Positions 18,859-25,602 of a stretch of DNA of 36,639 nt are shown piece after piece. Source of the stretch: a virus; the IMG/VR virus record IMGVR_UViG_3300032331_000283, positions 1-36,639 of that record; one strand, 5' to 3'. Under the pieces are notes generated by a model. The model ran no database searches. It worked only from the letters and a program-made list of their open reading frames with translations, and was not told the origin of the DNA. Numbering within the stretch: the stretch's first letter is position 1; each line of letters opens with the position of its first letter. The translations under genes were made by a program, and so were the position numbers.

Positions 18859-19161
18859 ATGCCAATAAATTTCCCTTCATCTGGCTTAACTGCTAACGTA
18901 TCAACATACACATTAAACGGCCGTACTTGGTTATGGAACGGTTATTCTTGGCAATTACAAACACAAGTTGCCGGTTATACAGGCTCTCAAGGTTACACAG
19001 GTTCAAAAGGTGATATAGGTTATTCTGGTTCACAAGGTATTCAAGGAGATTTAGGTTACACAGGTTCAGTTGGGCCTACTACAGCTTATGTTTTTGATGG
19101 TGGTAGTCCTACTTCAAATTATTCAGGTGGTCCTGCATTTGATTGTGGAGGAATTAATTAA
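18859..19161 (+). CDS. Mini collagen-like fibre, paralogue of the giant fibre head
   Basis: A 100-residue protein. Its first 39 residues (FPSSGLTANVSTYTLNGRTW, LWNGYSWQLQT) copy the head of the 1204-residue fibre. Only about ten collagen-like triplets follow (residues 39-68), and it ends with YVFDGGSPTSNYSGGPAFDC, a DGG...DxGG end motif common at the C-termini of phage fibre and virion proteins. The stop codon is clean, and a strong AAAGGGGTG ribosome site precedes the ATG, so this looks like a functional short form rather than debris. It may cap or initiate fibres with the same attachment point. It sits 19 bases after the giant fibre gene. Confidence 0.7.
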   Translation: MPINFPSSGLTANVSTYTLNGRTWLWNGYSWQLQTQVAGYTGSQGYTGSKGDIGYSGSQGIQGDLGYTGSVGPTTAYVFDGGSPTSNYSGGPAFDCGGIN

Positions 19162-19190
19162 AATAAATGAAAAATATAAATTTTATTATA

Positions 19191-19198
19191 GATAAATA
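19191..19198 (+). promoter_or_regulatory. Near-consensus late promoter GATAAATA
   Basis: GATAAATA, one mismatch to TATAAATA, 20 bases upstream of the ATG at 19219, in a 57-base AT-rich gap. Position and spacing match the exact boxes elsewhere, but the first base differs. Confidence 0.5.
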
Positions 19199-19218
19199 TA
19201 AAGAGAATTTAAATTAAT

Positions 19219-20190
19219 ATGGCAAATATTCAATTACAATTTAGACGAGGTACTTCAACCCAATGGACTGCTAATGGTACAGTAGTTTTAGCATCGGGAG
19301 AAATGGGTATTGAAACAGATACAGCCAAGTTTAAAATTGGTGATGGTACTACTACTTGGAATAGTTTGCCTTATGGTGGTATTCAAGGTTACACAGGTTC
19401 TCAAGGACCTGCCGGCGGTTATACAGGTTCACAAGGTAATATTGGTTACACAGGAAGTTTAGGTTATACAGGATCAGCTTCAACAGTTGGTGGTTACACA
19501 GGTTCACAAGGAGATATTGGTTACTCTGGTTCGAGAGGTTACAGTGGTTCACAAGGTACAACTGGTTATACAGGATCTTCAGGAGACAAATATCAAACAG
19601 TTTCTACAACATCATTCACATTAGGAACTTCTGGCAATCAAACAATAACAGTTGGTACAGGATTAAACTTTTCAACAGGACAAAGTATTTCTATTGCTTA
19701 TGACGTTAATAATATTCAATACGCTGATGTTAGTTCTTATACATCAGGAAGTGGTTCATTAGTTTTTCAAAAAACTGCTATTAAAGGATCAGGAACTTAT
19801 GCAGTTTGGACTATTAACTTAGATGGTGCTGTTGGTGCTTTAGGTTATGCAGGTTCTAAAGGAGATACTGGTTATACAGGATCTACTTCAACTACTCCTG
19901 GTTATACAGGTTCGGCTGGTTACACAGGTTCACAAGGTGATATCGGTTATACAGGATCGGCTGCTACTGGAACAATAACATTTTCTAGTAACACAATGTC
20001 TGGTGCCTCAAATACTGATATTAAAATATCACCTAATGGTACAGGAAAAATTGATGCTGATACTCATAGAATTATAAACGTAACTGATCCATCAAGTTCA
20101 CAAGATGCTGCTACTAAAAATTATGTAGATACTGCAACTTCTGGAACAGCTACATCAGGTTTTTCTTTGGCTATGGCTATTGCGTTATAA
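19219..20190 (+). CDS. Collagen-like fibre with major-tropism-determinant-type N-terminus
   Basis: A 323-residue fibre. The N-terminal 55 residues (IQLQFRRGTSTQWTANGTVV, LASGEMGIETDTAKFKIGDG) belong to the phage fibre head family seen at the N-terminus of Mtd and many tail fibres. Collagen-like GYTGS stretches follow at about 57-118 and 212-252. They flank a domain (YQTVSTTSFTLGTSGNQTIT ... WTINLDGAVG) homologous to the third globular insert of the 1204-residue fibre. The C-terminus carries KIDADTHRIINVTDPSSSQD and ATKNYVDTA, the same junction module as in the gene at 13499, here used as the end. There is no C-type lectin tip. Likely a side fibre or adhesin. Confidence 0.75.
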   Translation: MANIQLQFRRGTSTQWTANGTVVLASGEMGIETDTAKFKIGDGTTTWNSLPYGGIQGYTGSQGPAGGYTGSQGNIGYTGSLGYTGSASTVGGYTGSQGDIGYSGSRGYSGSQGTTGYTGSSGDKYQTVSTTSFTLGTSGNQTITVGTGLNFSTGQSISIAYDVNNIQYADVSSYTSGSGSLVFQKTAIKGSGTYAVWTINLDGAVGALGYAGSKGDTGYTGSTSTTPGYTGSAGYTGSQGDIGYTGSAATGTITFSSNTMSGASNTDIKISPNGTGKIDADTHRIINVTDPSSSQDAATKNYVDTATSGTATSGFSLAMAIAL

Positions 20191-20195
20191 AAAAG

Positions 20196-20203
20196 GATAA
20201 ATA
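20196..20203 (+). promoter_or_regulatory. Near-consensus late promoter GATAAATA
   Basis: GATAAATA five bases after the stop of the preceding fibre gene and 19 bases before the ATG at 20223. It has the same single mismatch as the box at 19191. An AGGA ribosome site lies between. Confidence 0.48.
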
Positions 20204-20222
20204 TTAACAGGAATTAAAATAA

Positions 20223-20546
20223 ATGGCACAAAATTTTAGAAGATATATAGCAAGAAACGTAGGTACTTCAGCTGTTACTTTAGTAACGGCAACCACTTAC
20301 AATACTGTTATAGGAATTAAAATTGCCAACACAACGGCAAGTACACAAGCTTTAGTTGATGTTTATATAACAACCGGCGGTAATAATTATTATCTTGGTA
20401 AAACTATACCAGTGCCGGCAGGTTCTTCGTTAGAACTTATTGAAGGTAAAGTAGTTATTCAATCAGGAGATGTTCTGAAAATTGTTTCTGATACTGCTAC
20501 GTCAATAGACGTTTGGGTATCAACAGTTGACGACATTTCAGCTTAA
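20223..20546 (+). CDS. Small virion protein of marine T4-like phages
   Basis: A 107-residue beta-rich protein. The opening MAQNFRRYIARNVGTSAVTL, the middle VIGIKIANTTASTQALVDVY and the end LKIVSDTATSIDVWVSTVDD match a short virion protein that recurs, often in several copies, in marine T4-like phages. Its make-up (small hydrophobic beta core, PAGSSLELIEGK turn) is similar in style to the small protein at 35094, so it may be a decoration or fibre-associated protein. It lies between two collagen-type fibre genes. The role is inferred. Confidence 0.65.
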   Translation: MAQNFRRYIARNVGTSAVTLVTATTYNTVIGIKIANTTASTQALVDVYITTGGNNYYLGKTIPVPAGSSLELIEGKVVIQSGDVLKIVSDTATSIDVWVSTVDDISA

Positions 20547-20564
20547 AGGAATTAGGAGAAGAAA

Positions 20565-22010
20565 ATGGGATATGTAGGATATACACCAGCAGCAGTAGGT
20601 TACGCAGGATCAAGAGGTGCTACCGGTTACACAGGATCAGTAGGTGCTACAGGTGTTGGTTACACAGGTTCAGCTGGCGGAGGAAATTTTTCAGAAACTA
20701 CTTCAATAGGAATAAATACATTATCAAGCGTTCAAATTACAGGAACAGCAGGACAAATTTCTTTTACTGCTAATCCTACAAATCCAATAACTGTAAATGA
20801 TCTTATTACTCTTTCAGGAACTGAAATGGGTACTCAAACATTACAAAGTATTTTTATTTCAGGTAATAATGGTCAATTTGGTTGTCAAGCATCAGACGCT
20901 CCTATCGTTGTAGGACAAGCAATTACAATTTCAGGAACAAAAGGTGGTTCAGGTTCTATTACAGGTTATACTAATCCAGGTCCAAAAACTTATTACGTTA
21001 TTACTACAGATGGTTCATCATCATTCACATTATCAGAAACGCCAGGCGGTTCAGCAATTACTACAGGAACAGGTGTTCCTAGTGGATTAACTTTTACAAA
21101 TACTGTAGGTCAAATTTCTTTAACAACAGTTGCCGTTGCAGATACAGCAGGTAATTTTACATGTGCTGCTTCTTCTGTTCCTTTAACAGTAGGTCAACTA
21201 GTACAAGTTTATGGAACTAATTCTGGTTCATCTTCTATTACTGGATATTCTTCAGCTAATGCTGGTCAAACATATTACATCATTGCAACTAATGGTACTA
21301 CAACATCAAATAATGGAACAACTCTTGGTGCTACCACATTCCAATTATCATCATCATTAGGTGGTTCTGCTATTACAACAACTGCAGGAAGTACAACAGG
21401 CCTTTCTTTCTACGTAAGAGGTAGTGGTGCATTACAAAATTATACTGGTACAACAAAAACTTATTATGTAAAAACTACTAATGGTACATCAACAGCTGTG
21501 TTATCTGAAACGGTAGGTGGTGATGCTATTAGTTCAACAATAGGTACTCCGTTTGGTGTAACATATACTTGTAATCAAATAGGATTAAGTTCAATAGCAA
21601 CAACAGGAACTGCTGGCCAGTTTTCTTGTAGTGCTTCATCAAGACAATTATCTAATGGTCAAAAAGTTAGACTTTATGGAACAAATAGTGGTTCAGGAAC
21701 AATTACAGGATATTCGGATCCAACAATTTATTATATCATTGCAACAAATGGTTCAACAACATTTACATTATCAACAACTAAAAATGGATCAGCAATAACT
21801 ACAACTGCAGGTACTTTAACAGGTCTGTCAGCAGTAGTTGATACTGGCCAGAACTTAATTAGTTTTGCTTATACTGTAGGTAAAGCTATGGTGTATGTTA
21901 ATGGTGTTAAATTAATTGCAGGTGTTGATTATACGGCATCAACTGGTTCAACAATAGAATTAGTTAATGGAATTTATGCAAATGATTATGTTACATTACA
22001 GAGTATGTAG
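20565..22010 (+). CDS. Fibre protein with short collagen-like head and repeated beta domains
   Basis: A 481-residue fibre with an AGGAG ribosome site. Residues 1-40 are a short GYxGS-type stretch (YAGSRGATGYTGSVGATGVG). Then come at least three copies of an approximately 90-residue beta repeat, starting near residues 100, 192 and 349: GQFGCQASDAPIVVGQ, GNFTCAASSVPLTVGQ and GQFSCSASSRQLSNGQ. Each runs on to GSxSITGYS, TYYIIATNGSTTF and GSAITT. A partial copy (KTYYVKTTNGTSTAVLSE) sits between. Each complete copy has one cysteine at the same place. The last 45 residues (AMVYVNGVKLIAGVDYTAST) are the shared fibre tip. The same repeat occurs once in the gene at 8513. Confidence 0.72.
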   Translation: MGYVGYTPAAVGYAGSRGATGYTGSVGATGVGYTGSAGGGNFSETTSIGINTLSSVQITGTAGQISFTANPTNPITVNDLITLSGTEMGTQTLQSIFISGNNGQFGCQASDAPIVVGQAITISGTKGGSGSITGYTNPGPKTYYVITTDGSSSFTLSETPGGSAITTGTGVPSGLTFTNTVGQISLTTVAVADTAGNFTCAASSVPLTVGQLVQVYGTNSGSSSITGYSSANAGQTYYIIATNGTTTSNNGTTLGATTFQLSSSLGGSAITTTAGSTTGLSFYVRGSGALQNYTGTTKTYYVKTTNGTSTAVLSETVGGDAISSTIGTPFGVTYTCNQIGLSSIATTGTAGQFSCSASSRQLSNGQKVRLYGTNSGSGTITGYSDPTIYYIIATNGSTTFTLSTTKNGSAITTTAGTLTGLSAVVDTGQNLISFAYTVGKAMVYVNGVKLIAGVDYTASTGSTIELVNGIYANDYVTLQSM

Positions 22011-22013
22011 ATG

Positions 22014-22021
22014 TATAAATA
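22014..22021 (+). promoter_or_regulatory. T4-type late promoter core TATAAATA before the Cys-tailed protein gene
   Basis: Exact TATAAATA three bases after the preceding stop codon and 40 bases before the ATG at 22062, with ACAGGA as a likely ribosome site. It starts the transcription unit for the Cys-rich-tailed protein and the unknown 260-residue protein. Confidence 0.72.
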
Positions 22022-22061
22022 TAACAAGAAAATAAAATTTTAATTATAAACAGGATTACAA

Positions 22062-22667
22062 ATGGCAGATACAAAAGCAAGAAAACTCGCAAATATAATA
22101 GATACTTCAGGTAATATAGTATCTCCTAACGCCGGTTCAAATGCAAACAGATTAGGTATAAAAGATCAAAACGGTGTAGATTTAGCACAAAAAGCTAGAG
22201 CTACAGTATCGGCAAATATAACTACAGATACTCTTGCAGGATCTCTGGCTAGTATAAACAGTGGTGTAAATTGTGCAACAGCTCTTGCTAATGGTTACAA
22301 AAATTCGGTTTACGGACCTGACGGTTCTTCACCAACATATGTGGATGCTAATGGCCAAACACAACCTCAACCTTATTCTATACCAGAACCTCCTAATGGA
22401 AACTGGTGGACTTGGGCAGGTTTAGGATTCACTGGCACACCAACTTCAAATTGTCAAAATAATGGATCGTATGATGGTGCTGGTGGTAATACAAATAGTT
22501 TTCAAGCAACAGGTGAATTTAATACAAACGTATTTGGTTCATACACAAGTGTGGATGAACTTGGTGGAACATATCAATACAGAACAGTAACTAACTGTAA
22601 CTGTAGTTATGCTTATAACTGTAGAACAAATTGTAACTGCAACTGCGCTTGTGCGTGTGCGTGTTAA
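22062..22667 (+). CDS. Virion-type protein with a cysteine-alternating C-terminal tail
   Basis: A 201-residue protein. The N-terminus (MADTKARKLANIIDTSGNIV) is the kind of head found on fibre and virion proteins of marine T4-like phages. The middle (residues 60-175) is Asn/Gly/Thr-rich with a PEPPNGNWWTWAG segment. The last 24 residues hold nine cysteines, in NCNC, YNC, NCNCNC and ACACAC order, ending at the stop codon. Two more Cys occur upstream (VNCATAL, SNCQNN). Such a tail could bind metal, form disulfides, or be a substrate for modification. A radical SAM-SPASM enzyme gene starts 861 bases downstream, so a modified-peptide reading is attractive but unproven. It has its own late promoter. 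Confidence 0.7.
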   Translation: MADTKARKLANIIDTSGNIVSPNAGSNANRLGIKDQNGVDLAQKARATVSANITTDTLAGSLASINSGVNCATALANGYKNSVYGPDGSSPTYVDANGQTQPQPYSIPEPPNGNWWTWAGLGFTGTPTSNCQNNGSYDGAGGNTNSFQATGEFNTNVFGSYTSVDELGGTYQYRTVTNCNCSYAYNCRTNCNCNCACACAC

Positions 22668-22695
22668 TTAAAAGATTAATTAAGAGGAAATAAAA

Positions 22696-23478
22696 ATGGC
22701 ATTAATATTAGCAAGTTATGTAGATCCATTACCAATACTTGATAACTATACAGATTCTTTATTAGGAGTACTTCCTGAATATAGATCAGCTAAATCTTTG
22801 TCCGAACAAATTATAGATACAAACGTTGTTAAGGTTGTTAAAAATAATAGTAATGAAATCGTTTTAACTCTTAATTATCCTCATTTAAAATCTAAAACTT
22901 ATACTATAGGTAGTTCTATTTTTAAAGCAAGAACAAGATATGAACTGTACATGGATAATAAAGGTAATTACGTTCTTGCTGATATTTCAGATATACAACA
23001 AGATTCAATCTATAGAGTAAAACTTACTTCTTTAAAACAAGTTGATAAAACTCCTATAGCAAAAATATATTTTCACGATTCAGCTACTCAAGGATATGTT
23101 TTAATTAATAGACTTGCTGTTTCAAATGAAACATTTACAAAAGTTGATAGAAATACAGCATTTACACATTTATTGTTAACTGATTTTCCTTCAGTTCAGG
23201 ATATAATTGATACTGATTTAAATAAAAAACAAATATTACTTGCATTAAGTGAATTAAATTCTATAGTTTCTTTAGAACAACAAGTTGATTTGTTAACAAC
23301 ATTAGTTTCTAATTTAATCAATAGTCAAGAACAACCTGCTTGGGCTGCTAATTTTTTAAGTAAAGTAGCAACAAGCAACGTAACTACTGTTAGAAGTGCT
23401 ACTGATATTATTACAGATTTAGATTCTAATAAGAAAAAAATAAGAGCTGCACAAAAAACATATTTAGATAATAAGTAG
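22696..23478 (+). CDS. Unknown protein between the Cys-tailed protein and the radical SAM enzyme
   Basis: A 260-residue protein I do not recognise. It starts 28 bases after the Cys-tailed gene, with a GAGGA ribosome site, and is likely co-transcribed with it. Residues 1-150 look like mixed beta structure (LTLNYPHLKSKTYTIG, TRYELYMDNKGNYVLADISD). Residues 165-215 look helical with regular leucines (ILLALSELNSIVSLEQQVDL), a possible oligomerising helix. The C-terminus is basic. There are no cysteines, no signal peptide and no membrane segment. By place it could be an adaptor or chaperone for the Cys-tailed protein or a virion component. Confidence 0.6.
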   Translation: MALILASYVDPLPILDNYTDSLLGVLPEYRSAKSLSEQIIDTNVVKVVKNNSNEIVLTLNYPHLKSKTYTIGSSIFKARTRYELYMDNKGNYVLADISDIQQDSIYRVKLTSLKQVDKTPIAKIYFHDSATQGYVLINRLAVSNETFTKVDRNTAFTHLLLTDFPSVQDIIDTDLNKKQILLALSELNSIVSLEQQVDLLTTLVSNLINSQEQPAWAANFLSKVATSNVTTVRSATDIITDLDSNKKKIRAAQKTYLDNK

Positions 23479-23492
23479 TTATTATTAAGATA

Positions 23493-23523
23493 TTGACATT
23501 TCTTGCGAAATGTGTTATATATA
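23493..23523 (+). promoter_or_regulatory. Promoter with embedded inverted repeat before the radical SAM gene
   Basis: TTGACA at 23493-23498, a 17-base spacer and TATATA at 23516-23521 form a sigma70-like promoter with a perfect -35. The spacer region holds a perfect inverted repeat, ACATTTC-TTGC-GAAATGT (23496-23513), which could be an operator or RNA hairpin. TATATATA at 23516-23523 is also one mismatch from the late box. Either way, the start codon is only four to six bases downstream, so the transcript may be leaderless. Confidence 0.5.
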
Positions 23524-23527
23524 GATT

Positions 23528-24997
23528 ATGACAAATGCGACTGAATATAATTTTCATTCTTGGAAAAATAAGAATAAACCTATAGAAGAATTAAAAATCG
23601 TAAAAAAATACGATACTACTAATCCTCCAGAATACAAACTGCACTTACAATATCCAAAAGGTTGGAGAATATTAACATATAAACCTCACACTTCAGAATT
23701 GTTTGATGAAACTGGTCAGCCTTATAATCTTTCTTCAATAAATTCAGAATACAAACAAGGCCATTTCCATGAGTGGATTCCTAATTCACCAACCAATCCC
23801 GGTAAAAAGAGTAATAAACCAGTAATAGTTAAAATACAAATGGGATTGAAGTGTAATTATTCTTGTAATTATTGTAATCAAGCAACACAAGTTCCAAATT
23901 CTTTTCAAGGCAATCCAAAAGAAGCACAAGATTTTTTAGATAATTTAGATACATGGTTTAAAGGTGATGGTAATAAAACTCGTTGGGAATTTTGGGGTGG
24001 AGAACCATTAGTTTATATTAAAGTATTAAAGGTATTAGCAGAAGGATTAAGAAAGAAATTTCCTAAAGCTGAGTTCAATATAATTTCAAATGCTTCTATG
24101 TTAACAGAAGAAATTGTTGATTGGTTAGATAGTTTGGATGTTCAATTAGGTATTTCGCATGATGGTGAATCTTATAAAATTCAAAGAGGTGAAGATGTAC
24201 TTGAAAAGCCTGAAAGTTTAAAAGCAATTAAATATGCTTATGATAAGTTATTTCCAAAAGGCAGAATAGGATTTAATTGTGTTCTTACTACTAATAATTA
24301 TAGTATGCACAAAGTAAGAGAATGGATAGCAGATAAAATGGGAATAAGTCCTTTTAACGTTCCTCTTTCTTCAGAAGAAATTATGTTACCTTATGATGAT
24401 TCTGGTATGATGTTATGTCCTACGTCATTAATAGAACAACAAAAATTAAGAGAAACTATATTTACAGAGGCATTTAGTGGAAAGATATGGGGAGTATCAA
24501 CTATATTTGATAAGATAGATGATTTCTTTAAGTCTATTACTACACAAAGACCATTTACAGTACTTGGTCAGAAATGTGGTATGGATAATCCTGATATTAT
24601 TGCTGTCGATTTAAAAGGTAATTCTATGACTTGTCAGAATACAAATGCTAATTTAGAAAAACATAATATAGGTAAGATTTCAGATATAGAAGCAATAGAA
24701 ATGAAATTGGTGCATCATTTTAGAACTAGAGAAGAATGTGTTAGATGTCCTGTGGTTCAATTATGTAAAGGTGCTTGTTTATTTTTAGAAGGTAAATATT
24801 GGACAACTGCCTGTGATGTTTCGTATCATTACAATACGGCCATGTTTGCAGCTGCATTATTTAAATTAACTGGTGGTATTTTAAGATATATTGATGGAAC
24901 TCCAAGGAGAGATACACAAGAAGAAAGATTTGAAGTTATTTCCGAAGATTTGGTTAACGATATAGTTAAAGATCCGTCTAAGTATTTTAATTATTAA
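23528..24997 (+). CDS. Radical SAM enzyme with complete SPASM domain (peptide-modifying type)
   Basis: A 489-residue enzyme. Residues 20-95 form an N-terminal extension. The radical SAM cluster motif is C109-x3-C113-x2-C116 (GLKCNYSCNYCNQ), with GGEP at 157-160 for SAM binding. The C-terminal SPASM domain is complete: C350, G364-x4-C369, C404-x2-C407-x5-C413-x3-C417, then C429, which would hold two auxiliary Fe-S clusters. SPASM enzymes (AnSME, PqqE, sactipeptide and other RiPP maturases) modify peptides or protein side chains, so this one should act on a protein. A 2OG oxygenase gene follows one base later. No ribosome site precedes the ATG. Substrate unknown; the Cys-rich tail encoded just upstream is the nearest candidate. 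Confidence 0.87.
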   Translation: MTNATEYNFHSWKNKNKPIEELKIVKKYDTTNPPEYKLHLQYPKGWRILTYKPHTSELFDETGQPYNLSSINSEYKQGHFHEWIPNSPTNPGKKSNKPVIVKIQMGLKCNYSCNYCNQATQVPNSFQGNPKEAQDFLDNLDTWFKGDGNKTRWEFWGGEPLVYIKVLKVLAEGLRKKFPKAEFNIISNASMLTEEIVDWLDSLDVQLGISHDGESYKIQRGEDVLEKPESLKAIKYAYDKLFPKGRIGFNCVLTTNNYSMHKVREWIADKMGISPFNVPLSSEEIMLPYDDSGMMLCPTSLIEQQKLRETIFTEAFSGKIWGVSTIFDKIDDFFKSITTQRPFTVLGQKCGMDNPDIIAVDLKGNSMTCQNTNANLEKHNIGKISDIEAIEMKLVHHFRTREECVRCPVVQLCKGACLFLEGKYWTTACDVSYHYNTAMFAAALFKLTGGILRYIDGTPRRDTQEERFEVISEDLVNDIVKDPSKYFNY

Positions 24998-24998
24998 T

Positions 24999-25541
24999 AT
25001 GGAACATCTATTTACAACGCCTGTAAAAATAGTAAAATTAAACTATGAGGAAATAAATCCTATTATAGGTAGAGCCCAATCTCTTAAATTTAAAAAGAAT
25101 TTTAATGAAAATTTACCTAAAGACGAAGCTAATAAAATAGAAAAAATATTTAATAATGAAGCTGAATTATATCTGAAAGAATTAACAGGTAAACAAATTG
25201 ATCTAAAATTAAAACAAAGTTGGACAACAGCAACTTTAAAATATCAATTTCAAACACCACACGAACATTCTGGTAATACTGTAATAGGTGTTTATTATGT
25301 ACACACTAATGAAAAGTCTGGTGATATATTATTACATGATCCTAGAGGAGCAAATTCTTTTATACCTTCATTTGAAGATGGTTTGAGTGGTAGAAGTTAT
25401 CATAGAATTACACCAAAGGTTGGTGATTTACTTTTATTTCCTGCATATATTATACATTCTGTGGAACCTAATTTAAGTGATGAAACTAGAATTAGTTTGG
25501 CCATGAATTTTGTATATAAAGACTTTGATCAATTCAGATAA
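24999..25541 (+). CDS. 2-oxoglutarate/Fe(II)-dependent oxygenase
   Basis: A 180-residue oxygenase of the 2OG-FeII_Oxy_5 type: SWTTATLKYQFQTPHEHSGN, with H88 and H90 as candidates for the first iron ligand, then VIGVYYVHTN, the DPRG segment at 114-117, GDLLLFPAYIIHSV with the distal histidine H153, and ETRISLAMNF with R164 for 2-oxoglutarate. Such enzymes hydroxylate protein side chains or small molecules and are frequent in marine T4-like phages. The gene starts one base after the radical SAM stop codon, so the two are very probably co-expressed and may act on the same substrate. The acidic member of a classical HxD motif is not obvious; the family often shows HxH here. Confidence 0.8.
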   Translation: MEHLFTTPVKIVKLNYEEINPIIGRAQSLKFKKNFNENLPKDEANKIEKIFNNEAELYLKELTGKQIDLKLKQSWTTATLKYQFQTPHEHSGNTVIGVYYVHTNEKSGDILLHDPRGANSFIPSFEDGLSGRSYHRITPKVGDLLLFPAYIIHSVEPNLSDETRISLAMNFVYKDFDQFR

Positions 25542-25573
25542 GTAAAATAGTCGTTTTCTCTTGTTTTTTTTAT

Positions 25574-25581
25574 TATAAATA
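25574..25581 (+). promoter_or_regulatory. T4-type late promoter core TATAAATA before gp13
   Basis: Exact TATAAATA 21 bases before the gp13 ATG, after a T-rich run (25556-25571) that lacks a clear hairpin. It would start the neck operon gp13-gp14-gp15. Confidence 0.74.
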
Positions 25582-25602
25582 TAGTAATAAAACAGGTATA
25601 AA

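Noticed and set aside
19219-20190. Mtd-type fibre N-terminus suggesting a diversity-generating retroelement
   Set aside because: No reverse transcriptase, template repeat or C-type lectin variable region is seen in the window; the head domain alone is common on ordinary fibres.
22665-22695. Two TTAATTAA palindromes flanking AAGA as a regulatory hairpin
   Set aside because: A purely A/T stem in a strongly AT-rich genome is weak evidence, and it only leads into an ordinary ribosome site.
25542-25573. T-rich run after the 2OG oxygenase as an intrinsic terminator
   Set aside because: I could not find a stable stem before the T run, so I do not call it a terminator.
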